From: Hofstenia miamia
Lineage: Eukaryota; Xenacoelomorpha; Acoela; Hofsteniidae
Direction of reading: 5' to 3'
Assembly: GCA_900660155.1 (NCBI GenBank)
Contig: CABFPE010000225.1
Span: forward strand, 32,048 to 96,047
DNA: 64,000 bases
In this document: piece after piece, positions 1 to 12,928 of the stretch
How positions within the stretch are numbered: position 1 is the first letter of the stretch
Layout: every line of letters starts with the position of its first letter
Notes under the pieces: generated by a model
What the model was told of the DNA's origin: nothing
What the model saw: the letters and a program-made list of their open reading frames with translations, nothing else
Database searches by the model: none
Made by a program: the position numbers and the translations under genes

Positions 1-26
1 TATATATATATATATATATATATATA
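1..26. repeat. (TA)n microsatellite at window edge
   Basis: Uninterrupted alternating TA from base 1 to 26; it probably continues outside the window. Confidence 0.95.
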
Positions 27-470
27 ATAAAATATTTTATTTTCCCGGCGAAGAGAAAACAATACAAATGAATAAAAATCAAGTTTTTCGCAACGGCGAC
101 AGTAAAGGGAGAAGTAGGAGCAGATGGATGAGTAAAAGCAAAGCGAGATAAATGATCAGCGAGGAAAAGTCAATAGCAGTTTTGAGATTCAAGAGGAAAT
201 TAGCAGAAGCACAAGCAGGAATAAAAAACGAGTGAAGGTTCGAGACGACGAACGAAGAATGCGACAACAATATCAGAGCGAGTAGAGTGTGAATTCGAAA
301 ATGTTATAAAATCAAATTGCTCAAGGCCCAGATTGCGAGTTAGTAAACGTTTGAATTTCCAAAAATTAAAATAGAGAACGGTACTGAACATTTATTAAAA
401 CTGATGTGAATTGTCTCAAAATGCACTTCGTTGGCAATAGCATACAAGACAAATAAGTGATAACGCTTAC

Positions 471-616
471 TGAAATTCGAATTTTTCTGATTTCTTCTGG
501 CTCATCATCAGTAAATTCTGACTCAAAACTGCAGCCGCTAGAGCTATCGTCCAGATCCACTAAAGGCACAGCAGAATTTACAACTGGCAAGTCAGCAGTT
601 GTAGATGCCGCATCAC
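471..616 (-). CDS. TULP4: TULP4-like coding exon 10 (acidic linker), probable
   Basis: Acceptor TATTTAG and donor GTAAGC bound 146 nt that read through in the phase left by exon 9. The peptide is Ser/Asp/Glu-rich (VDLDDSSSGCSFESEFTDDE), like the acidic linker after the LRPEFVI block in TULP4. Assignment is by phase, splice signals and composition, not by strong residue identity. Confidence 0.68.
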
Positions 617-3600
617 CTAAATATATAAATGATCATGGACCATGTCATCCAACAATTAAATCCAATATTAAATTGGATTGTGTGCAATGGCTAATTGTAG
701 AAGTTGCTTCAAATTAGATGCAAAACTTTTAAAACATTATAGATTCACATTTTTAGAACAAGTTTAAAACTAGAATTTAAATATTTTGTATCAAGTGCGA
801 AAGGGAAACAATATGTGATTAATAATCAATTACCAAAAAATTAAGCTCACATAATTTTTGCTTCATATGGTCAAAATAAAGATTCAACAGCCCGTGATTT
901 CAGATCCAGGTTCTTTGTCTAATAACCAAAGGACGGCCATTCTCCTCACATTTAAAACGCCATATCAGAAAGTTCTTTGTATATATAGAAGTTAAAACAT
1001 AAAACTGCAACGTATTTTTGAGGTATAATTAGTCAATTGGATGAAATAGTTGACATAATATAAAATATTATAGTAAGAGAAAGAATGTATATCAAGGACA
1101 TACTAAATATAAGTGATTTAGTATGTCCTTGCTGTATATTAATTCGATTTTAAAAAATTCTAGTTCAATTTTCAGAAACTTCGGGCCAATTTTATTATTT
1201 TTTTAGCCAGTTCTGGTGAAAATACTCTTACAAAGTTTCATATTTTTATAAAAATTATTAATATCAAATTTATAAACTCATATTCAACTTGAAAACATCC
1301 GATAAAAATGGTATTGCTGGTATTGATGTTTTACAAAACGTCAATTTCTTAGTCCTAAAAACTAGCAGTTTATCAAAAAAGGGATGAATTTTAGTTTACT
1401 GATGTCGGTTGTGAATATGCGTTTAACATTCTTATATAACAAAATGCACTGAAAGCGTAAACTATTTAAATAAACGAGCCATTGAATTATTGTTAACGCA
1501 AAACTCAATCGGATGAGGTTACAGTGCAATTCTTTGCATTTCACAAGTACTTCCCACGCTCTCAAAAACAGTCGTTAATGGCTTCTGCTGTCAAATCTTT
1601 CAATATACAATGAGGATAAATGAGTTAGTATGCTCAATTTAAAATATCATGAGAAGTTTCACGGGCAATATGATAACTAAACTGGACGAATTTTTCGTAT
1701 ATAATCCTAATTGACCCCAATGTTCTCTAAAATAACAAAGCTAACAACGTATATTTCGCCACATCTGTATTTTTAACATGGGTGCATAATGTGCTTTTTC
1801 TAGTGAATGGCGTAAATAGCTAAAGAATTAGTCCATGTAAAGCAATTATAACAGTAATGTTTACTGAAAACCAATCGCTACGCTCGGGGAGGACATCCAC
1901 ACAATAACAGATTTTCCTATTTTCATTAAAAAATTGTTAAAATAAACAATTTCAATTATTTTTAACGCATTAAAAGTTTAATATATATGAACCAACCACC
2001 AACTGTCAAGCTTAAGAGATTGCTCATTTTCACATCCACCTGTGCCGCAGCGATGGCCAGCAAATAGAATTTGCACCTGTGGGATTTCAGAAAGCTACTT
2101 GCAGTTTTGTGCATTTAATGTTGTCAACATGAGGAGGCATGTACTTTGTACATGTGGGTGCGGTGACGATCATTGTGACCTCGACTGATTTTAGTTGTGA
2201 TTAATTCAGCCGGCCACCAGTGGAAATATCGCACCAAAGATGCTTAATAAAAATCAACAAAAGATAAACTCCAAAGCGCTGCAAAAGTTGGCAAAAAACC
2301 ATCAAAAAGATTGAAAATTGTAGATAAAAAATTCAAAATCATAGAAAATAATGGTGGTACCAATTAAATCAATAAGTCATTTCACCACACCTAGATATAA
2401 ATCTGAAGACATTCAAACAGTATTTGAAGACAAATACAAACTTCTGCAATTTCTATACTTCAGAATCTTCAAATATTGATATACAGTGTATATAAATTGT
2501 TAAAATAAAAAAAAACAAAGTGCCATGGAAAATTTCTAGCCTTAGTTTGTGTACGACTAGCATTACCAAACATCATATTACCTGGATCCAATATTGAAAA
2601 ATTAGATTTTTTGCGAACTCTAAGATCACTAAAGATCAAGTTGCCATATTAAAGCTGTGTCAACCGAGACCACAACAAACAGACGTACTCAGATTTCTAG
2701 CATCAGAGCAGAGTAAGAATAACCTTATTTGTCTTTGTCACAGGGGTTGCTTCTGCCCCCTTGCAAACTTTTTCCAATTTTAGGGTTCTGAAAATCCGGA
2801 TATGTCTGCACTTTCCTGAATTTTACTTTTGTATTATAAGTATTGTGACAAAATTTGAAGTAATTTCAACGTCCTGTTCTTTTTCTAAAGTACTTTTGTA
2901 AACAATATTTGCGTTTTTACATGAAACTATGTTTTTCTTCGCCATTGTATATCAGTTGTATGATAAAAGGCATCCATAAATACGTTAACCAGGTTTTGTC
3001 AACTAAGAAAGCATTATATAATTTAGGCTATTGAAATAACGCAAAACTTCAAAAAAAATTACTGCCTATCATTGAAGTGGTGATATCATCAGCGTAATAA
3101 TGTAGAGGAAGGATTGTTTTAGTCACGTATAAAGTTTCATGGAAATATTTAGCAGAAAAAGTTTTATTAAAGGGGGGGGTGTTTGAATCAACACTCCTCT
3201 CGTAAGTTCAACAGTAAATTTGAAAGATAGAATATGATGTAACGATTGATCAACATTTTTCAGATTTTTATAAATTTCTTTAGTACTTTGAATTAAGATG
3301 AAAGGTATTATTTGGTTAATGCCTGTTAGTAATTTTGAGTGATGAAAGTAAGGAGAGGTTCAACCGTCTCAAGGCAAAAGCTATTGGCTCAAGACAGGTA
3401 AACACTTTGGTTGCAAAGAATTGCCTGCTGCACACTGTTAGAAATTCAGGTTTATAAGGATCGTGACATAGCCACATCAACTGAAAGTTATAACTACAGC
3501 TTGGCCTTTATGATACATGTATTAGTGCAGTGAACTAAAATTGAAATAAGCATTGCCCAATTTGGTCGATTTTAAATGACACTCAAGTCCATTTACTTTA

Positions 3601-6600
3601 GCACAAAAATCAAAATTTGCTTTCTTGTAATGTGTTAGGATTGATACCAATGAATATATGCTGTAGTTTACAAAAATAAATGTATTAATGCCAGAAATTA
3701 AGTCAGAAGCAGCAAAATACCCAATATAAAATTGAAGTTCAAAAAAAAATTTCAAGCACCTCGGATACAAAGGCAGACCTAAAACATTTTGATGGAATGT
3801 AAGAAAACCTGAGTAGGGATTTCAAAGGGTCCTTTAGAGAATAAGCCCCAAATATGTAACAAATAAAGTCGCAATACAATTTTAGTATAATAATCTATTT
3901 TTCAGAATGGTGCTAGTCATACAGTATAATACTACAAAAGTTGTTTAATCATTACTATGATTGGGTCATTTTAAGGTTGAGAAGTTGCCAGCACCAACAA
4001 TTTTGAACATTCTATGTTTCGATTAAAGTTGGAACAGAATATCAGTAGAAAGAGTAGCAGGACATAGTAGTGGCAACAACCTGATATGTGATAACAACAA
4101 TATTCTTTTAAAATAATTTTCGAAATGCGGCATAATTAACTAATTTAATTTCCACATGGTGCAATTTTTTTAGCAGATTGATGTATGTTCAATTGCAAAG
4201 AAATTAAAGAATACTTACCCTTCGATGCACCGTTGTCAATTAATGAAGTTACTGGGCCTTTGGCACTTGGACTAAAGATGACGAACTCCGGTCTAAGTTT
4301 ACTGACACGTCTGCCTTTGAGAATAGGAACTAATCCACCGAGATACTCCAAATAGAGTACATAACAAGAGGATCTTACACCAGTGGGCGACTGCTCTGAA
4401 TGGCGAATCATTGTGCAGTAAAAACGTTGTAGTGAACCACCAGAACTTACAAATTGCTCCAAATCAAAATGACGTGGGAAACAAGGCTAATATTAAAATG
4501 TTTTAAAAAACTTCGATATTTAAAATTTTATATACGATACTAGATTACTAAAGGAAATTTTGTAAACATGTGAAAGTAAAAATGTCATTTTGAACAGGTT
4601 TTAATCGACATAATTGCAAAACAACAATTTTTTACCAATTGTTTATATTCAAACAGTTTATAAAATCATCACAACAAATATTAACCGAATTCGAATAAAA
4701 AATAACAATTAGATAATAATTTCGGTAGTAGTCGACGAATTCTGTAATCCTAATGCATTTACTGCACACTGAAGTAGTAGTCAATTTCCGCCCATGAAAC
4801 CTCTTTGTTATATAATTATTGCATGCCATCAAAATTTTTAAAGAGATTGACAAAACTCTTGAAAAGAATGTAAGAAAAGTGCAACATAAATGATTTCTTC
4901 ATTCAATTATTCATAGAGTACTCATTATTTCTCACAAGATGGCGTGAAAGAAATAAATGCAACCACGCAAAAGTGTACAATTATTGATATTAAATATCGT
5001 TCTCGCATAGTCCGACTAACCCAAAATCGATTCGCCTCGGCTTACCCTGTTTTCAATATTGGATAATTAAACAATAGAGACTAGCGCGGTGAAAAATTTA
5101 TAAAAATTACATAAATACTGATCACCCCGAACCAGTTTAAGTTCGACTGGTATTAGGAACGGTCTCCAATTCAGAACACGAAAATGTGATTTTTTGGATT
5201 CTTTGGTGGTGTATGTATAGTGATTCTCAGCGAGTGTATGTATATAGCAGTTCATTTAAACTATGAGATTAAAATGATAGAATGCTAGGTTGTTCAAAAC
5301 CAGGAATGAGTCTGCTTGCGATTATTATTTTGAAATTATTTAAGAAATCCTGGAAATTCACTTCTCAATCTGTTAGGTAAAACTGAAAAAATTCATGCCG
5401 AATCTATTATGCTGCCTCATTACTTTCATTCGAATGATTTGTTTTAATCTAAGATTGAAAGACTTGCAATTGAAAAGGTTTATTATGTGTGATTCATTTT
5501 CTAAGAAGTTTATAAAGAATATTTGCGGTGCTATGTAATGCGGTGGCGATGAAACTTCAAAGCTAGCGGTAGGAAGGTAATTTTTTCCGCAACATTCAGC
5601 AGCAGCTTAATAATAGTTGACAGATGACAATAATTGAAGATCAATCAAGTATTGCCTCCTAGTATCCAGTAAGAAAAACAATAATAATTACACAAATCTA
5701 CACAACCCCAGAATATACTGTATAATCACTTTTGTTGCCAAATAGTCGAAAGTTGTTCTAAGATGAGAGTCGAACCTTATTAAAGCTCGCGAAGCATAAT
5801 CCAATTTCAGTTGCATACATTACGGTTTTTAAGTTACTATGCACATTTATGTATATAACTATTAACAGAAATTACAGAGGCATAGAATGAAAACTCTTTA
5901 CTAAAAAAATTGATACAAAATTTGAATTCTCAAAACAAAAACGGTTTCTTGCGTCAAAAATTAAGGCTATAATATAAACAATTGTAAAATATTATGTCAA
6001 AGATTGTGTCTCAGTCAGAGATGGAATTGGGGCGGATTTTTGTGAACTGCCCTGCCATGCCCACGGACTTTGTGCCCTGCCCCATTTCCACGTGTTGCAA
6101 TCTGCCCCACGTTTTATATTCTACCGCTCCAAATAAGCCTACTAAAAAATTCTGCTCCAAAACTACTTACGATATTTTATCGCTCCATGCTCTATGACAA
6201 TTTTCATTGTACTACAACACACCACCACTAAAATATTTTGAATTCTTACTTCCTAGAAAATACAGAATCATTTTTTTAAATGTCATCTACTATTACTACT
6301 AATAGGAATCTCAACAAAATGATGACAACGCATATTAATAACATTATTAATAGAGAAATGAAATTTAATTTTAACTAAAGAGCTTTTTATAAAGCTAATA
6401 TTTTATGTAATACATTTATGCAAGGACAATTGCACTCTTTCAATGTAATTGCAAAGCCTATTGACTACAAATCAGATCAAAATTATGTTGCTGATATCAT
6501 TGCATAGAACCAAATTTCACCAAAAGCTAAAAATGCATGGCAATTAATTTTTTCAAAATCCGACTAAATTTCCAAGAAAATCAAATTTTTTAAGCAGGGA

Positions 6601-9600
6601 AGTTTAATGTAAAAAATACTTACAATCTCTAAAATTGGCAATCTCTTGCTTCAATATGTCTTAACTAAAAAGTGTTTTCGATTCAATTTTGCCCCATGCC
6701 CGCCCCGACCTGCCTCACCCCACGCTGCCCGATGGGTCGACCCGCACCACTTCCATCTATGTTCTCAGTAGAAGGAATAGCTGTTGACATTAATGCAAAT
6801 AAACTTATGAAAATAGCCTGTTTAGAATTTGTATTTAAAATAGCAAATTATAAGGCTTAATAGCATGTAATACCTTGATTGTTGGAAGAAATGCATAAAG
6901 AAGCTGATTTTTAATTGACTGTGGCAATGAAAGCGATTCAACATTTGACTGATCCTGTAAGCTCGCGACCAACACATTTTTCGATAAATTAAACAGCGAG
7001 TTGGTCCGCTTCTGTGTCCATGCAACAAAAACTGCAGGACCAGTGGCAATGAAAAGACGCTTGTCATTGTGTCCCCAAGCCAAACATGATATGGATTTCT
7101 AAAGCAATGCTACTTGAAGCAGGCAACCAAATTCCTTGTTAAACAAACGATATCCATGTTGATAACAAAACTTATGAAATAACTAGCAAGCCTCCTAGAG
7201 ATAAGAAATACTGGAAATAAATGTACAAATATAGTAGTTAAAGCCAGAGCTACAAATAGACCGATTCGGTTCATTCAGATTGGTCTAGAACAATTCTTTC
7301 CATTTCCTTTTAGTCATTTTCTTTCATTGTTATAGAAATAACATTTAAATTAATTATACTAAATTAATTTGGTAACCCTACGAAAAATAAGGTGGACTCG
7401 GCCTAACAAAAATTGAGCATTTGGTTCTCTGGTTAAAACTAATAGAGAAGCAAGCATATTAATTTATAAAACACTATCATGACATTTAATACCTTAGAAG
7501 GAATATCAAGACTGTATCTTAGCATGCCATACATTGTGTAGAACTTAATTTTAGGCTTAGAAGTCTGTCGACACAATCCGGAAACTGCAAGGAATAAACC
7601 ACAATTACTCCATTCCAACTTCAATTCTAAAATTAATCAGCTGAAAATAACGATCTTTCTACTTAACAATTAACACTTAAGGAATTCGCTGAAAGCACAA
7701 ACCAATTAAGTTAGTGAACGAAAATGGGTTTTATAAGAAATTAATGTATATAAAATTTAGAATATTTAAAAAATTGCGCTCAACGTGCAAATTTTTCAAA
7801 CTCTTGTGAACTTTCTGCAAAGCTATCACAATAAGCGATTAATTTTTGACCTAAAAACTAAGCATTTTGAGCACAAGAATGGATAACAACTAAGAAATTT
7901 GGACGTTATGATGAAAAAAAAATAATTTCAAGCTGAGTATGTATTGATTAAAACGTGTTAAAAAGCACTAATTAAATATATAGAATATGTTTAATGTTTT
8001 CTACAGAAAAATTCCGATTGTCACTAACACATTTCAGAGCAGTGAAAAAGTGTTTAATAATGGCTTTAGAACATCTAGTTTGATTGAGATTCAAATTTTG
8101 ATTAGCATTTTTAGTGAATTTAAATTTCGATTTACTTAACCGCTTCATTGTCAAAATGAAAGTATAGATTTTCATTAAATTCATTTATAATTTGGATTAA
8201 GATGTACAAAATATTGTGTATGTAAAGTTTCAAATTATTTTCCATTGCCTTAGACAAATGGTGAATTAGTACAAAATAACGCACTTGCCATTGTATATGT
8301 GCGTTTTTGCAAATAATCAATATTAATAAGGAAAAATTATTTTAAATTAATGTAGCATTAATTTTGTTAAATAAACACAACTGGTTTTTATCTTGTGAAA
8401 TGCTACAAAGCAATTATTTTACCAGAATTCTGTTGGCTATCATTTACAAAACATATACGCAGTAATGAATTCCAAACACTTATAAAAGAGAAAATCATGT
8501 CGCTAAATTACAATTATGAAGAGCAATCTGCTGTTTTCATTCTAACTAGTAAAAGCATTACATGTTTGGAATTTAATAAGTATTACAAAATTATGTACTT
8601 TTCCAAAGGAAGAGGTTATTAAAAATGAAATTTTGACCTAGCAAAATATTTTAATCTTACAAACATACTAAAAAATTGCAAAAGTAGTGCTTTCCATGTC
8701 CATTTGGCAATACCTGTATTTTTTAAACTGAAAAAATATTTTAATTATTGACTTGTATGTGTCCTAGTTATCAACATTAGTAACACCAAAAATGTTCAAA
8801 ACTGTTCCATCGATGTAGAAACTTGCGAATATAAAATAGAATAGTGAAAATGTATAAACCGGTCATATTCGTGTTGATGATAATGGGAGCTAAATCCTCG
8901 TAACTCTTCATTAGAAAAATGTCTTCATTTCCAATAATCATGCTAATGGTAAAATTTTTAGATCGTCGCAATCGCTTAAAATCTAAAAATTGATTGCATG
9001 TGGAAAATCATGTTATAAAAGCGCTGTTCACCTTTTTGCGGCCGTTCATTACCATCCACTGTTTCCATCACATTGGTCATTCGAAACTTCTCTGTGTTGT
9101 ACATCATAGACATAATAGGTAAATCAGAAACCGCAACTTGAGTGACCATAGCGCCATGAATATCCATTACAATAATTTGGCCATCGGATGTCCCGAAAAA
9201 TACCTAAAACATGCCATTTTATTAAATATTACCCTGGTCAATTTAAATGATTTTCATGAAGTCAGAGCTTTCTTACGTGGTTACCAAATACAAGTAAGCA
9301 AAATATGGATAAAACACTAATTTGTTTCAATCCGGTCAGAATTATACAGGCTGAAGCTGTTACAAAAATATGGGGAATGTCAGTATAACCTCAAAATACG
9401 AGACAATATTTTTACTAATTCCGTTTGCATTGATAAAGATAAAATAATAAGAACAAATGTTATCCAAATATATAAACAAAGTACATACATAAATGAACTC
9501 AAAATGTATCCTTTAAGCAGTTTTACTAGTTACAATTTGAAAATTCAATTGTCATAAACATCAGAAGCGGTGGAAACTTCATATACATTGTAGAGGGAAC

Positions 9601-12600
9601 ACGAATGCTATTTGCAATTATTTTTATCTGTGAACATCAAATGGAGCATCTCCTTGGATTTAAAATAGCCCGCTAGCATGCCGATATCCTATTTTCTTTG
9701 GTATCTTTCTTCCATTTCACAAATATCCTAATGAAAACATTTTTCTTGCTACAGTTGCCAGCATCAGGTGTATGGAAGTACTTGAGTAGATGTCAACTAT
9801 CTTTTCAAAACCCTTAGTTGCAAAGTCTACCCAGAAATCTATTGTCAACAAACAATAGGAAGCCATGCATCCAATTCCCAAATTTCTGATGAAACCGACT
9901 ATCTGCAGGTAGTTGTCGAACATGAGGTTCATTAAATACTTCAGCGCTAGCTTTATTTTTGTCAATTGCATTTACTAAGCATTTCATGAAGTGGACTGGT
10001 GGGAAAACAATATTCTGCAGAGTAACCAGAGCGTTCAATTCTACATTGAGGCCAATTTCAAATTGAACTTGGAGTAAAATTTTATCAATCTGAGTATCTC
10101 ACTAGTATAAAAAATAAATTTATTTGATACTAAGAATGAAATTCCTCCTGAGAATAATAAAGAAACGATAGACAATCGTATCAGACAGGCTCAAAATATA
10201 AAATTGAAAACTATACTTCAAAAATGTAAATTGTAGACAAATCTGATTTGACTGTGAATCTCGAATGAACGGAATTCTAACGTAAAAAACAACGTAGACT
10301 AGTATTATTAATATTAAAATCCTTATTATTATTATCATCATCATCAGTGTTGGAACTTTACCCTGATTTTCGGGACGAGCACGGACGCAGTTGGACACGA
10401 GAACTGAACGTCACGAAATTTAAAAAAAAATTTCAAGTACCAGCCCGACACAACACGAAAATATATATATTTCACGTTCATTGAAAGAGTCATCTTAGAT
10501 AAAAATTGTATAATTGAAATGTTTTTGGCGGCAAATTTTTTCAATAATTTAACAAATTTTTCAAGAAACAAAACGTTCGATGATCTGAATATGTAAATTA
10601 GTTGACTTAGAATACCAAAATAACAAATATATTTTATACGTATTTAAATGTGCACACGAGCACGGCGCGGGCACTGCACGGTTTCAACACTGATTATCAC
10701 AATTGTTATTACTATTAATTTTATTATTATCAATGAGCAAAAATTTATACACCTCTTGAAGAACATATCCTTTGATATAACCTACACTTTTAATGATGCC
10801 GATAGTATGTTAAAACAAAGTAGCACCGCTGCGAACAAAGTTAATTAGCACTAAATTAAGGCCAGTGATTAACGAACCCCGTGATTCCGACTTGATTAAG
10901 CACCTGGTAATTAAGAAAAATAAACTTTTTGAACTTGCGAAATCGGATCCCATCAATCTTAATTGGACTAATTATGAACACGCTAAGCAATTAATCAAAA
11001 AGAGCCGCAAATTTAATTATGAATGTAAGTTAAAGGATTATTTCAAACGCCTAAAGAAATCTAACCAAAAATGGAATTTTCTTAATAAAAGCATTGGTAA
11101 AACTAAGGGGCTAAATATAAGCATTGAAGGAATCAAACATGATAATAAGATGTACAAGAATAAGAAGGATATCGCAAACATTTTAAACAGAAATTTTGAA
11201 AATATGGGTAAATTCAATTTTAAATTCGGAAATATTGGAAATAATTCATCCCAACAACCTGATATACGCAAGGAAAGGTTTCATTTCAACTATGAGCTTA
11301 GAAATGTAATAAATAAGCTAGATAATAATAAATCATGTGGATCCAGTAACCTGCCGTATTGGATAATTAAGAAATATTTTTATATTTTTGGTGAATACCT
11401 GCTTGTAGCATTTAATCAAANTATTATAAATAATGACTTTCCTACCCTTTTAAAGCAATCTGATATTTCACCGTTATATAAAAAAGGAGAACCGCTAGAC
11501 CGCCTGAACTACAGGCCAATTAGTATAACACACACCTTCTCAAAAATATTTGAAAAACTACTAGCCGCACAAATGTACAACTTTATCAACGACAATCAAA
11601 TTTTATCAAGTAATCAATTTGGATTTCCTAAATTCAGCACATCGGATGCGATTTTATCAATCATAGAAAAAATTTAACAAAATTTAAATCAAAATTTGTT
11701 TACAGCGGTTGCTTTACTTGATTTAAGCAAAGCATTTAATTCAATGAATTTCGATATTTTAGAAGAAAAATTAAGGCTAGAAGGTTTTAGTGTCAATGCA
11801 ATAAATTTCATTATGAGTTTTTTAGAGAATCGCAGACAAAGAGTAAAAATTGATTACATTTTCTCAGACTATACTACTACAAATCTAGGCGTACCACAAG
11901 GAACTGTATTAGGACCCATTCTTTTCGCACTTTATGTCAATGACATTTCAAAATCCTTGACAAATGGAACTATTTACCAATATGCAGACGATACTTGTAT
12001 ATTACGGACAGCAAAAAATCCCTTTGAGGCAACCAAACATTTGACAAAAGATATTGAAAATCTCGTAACATATTTCAATCATAATAAACTAAAAATCAAT
12101 TCTGACAAAACTCAATTTATCATCTTTTCATCTAAACAACAACAAAAGCTTACTGAAAATTTTAAAATTAATGTTTGTGATAACGAAATTAGTCAAAGTA
12201 AATGTGTAAACTATCTAGGTGTATTATTAGACAATGACTTAAATTTCGATAATTTCTTCTCCCACAAATTAAAAAAGATGGCATGTGGAATAAAATATTT
12301 GTACCATTTGCGCCATATAGGAAAATCATCGCATGTAGAACTTAGTCATTCATTTGTCTTAAGTCAATTAATTACTGTGCATTTCATTTTCAAAATCTCA
12401 CATCGCAAAAACGTTCATCATTAGCAAAAATGTTTAACTGGGCATTTAGAACACTTAATTATATTGAAAAACATGAATCCATAACGCAATTAAGATCATC
12501 ATATAATATTTTGACTCCGAGTTACTTTATGCAGTATCAATCTTTATGTATGATTCACAAATTTATTCATGAATTAAGTTCATTAAGTTTTCTTAAAAAT

Positions 12601-12882
12601 TACATCAAAATCAATAAAAGAAGTAAAACGCTTTTTAGCAATAATAATCGTCAAGATTCATTTTCTTTTAAATATTTAATCTCTTGGAATGATTTAAGTA
12701 TTGATATAAAATGTGAGAAAAACTATAAACACTTCAAGAAAAAAATAAAACAATTTCTATTAAGTAGGCAAACATTATTGGGCATAGATAATAAACTCAA
12801 TTTAATTAGTTTTGTAAATATTTTTGTCATGTGTTAGTTTATAGTTTTTATATACATTTAAGCAATAAATTTGCTTTGACTC

Positions 12883-12928
<46 letters not shown>

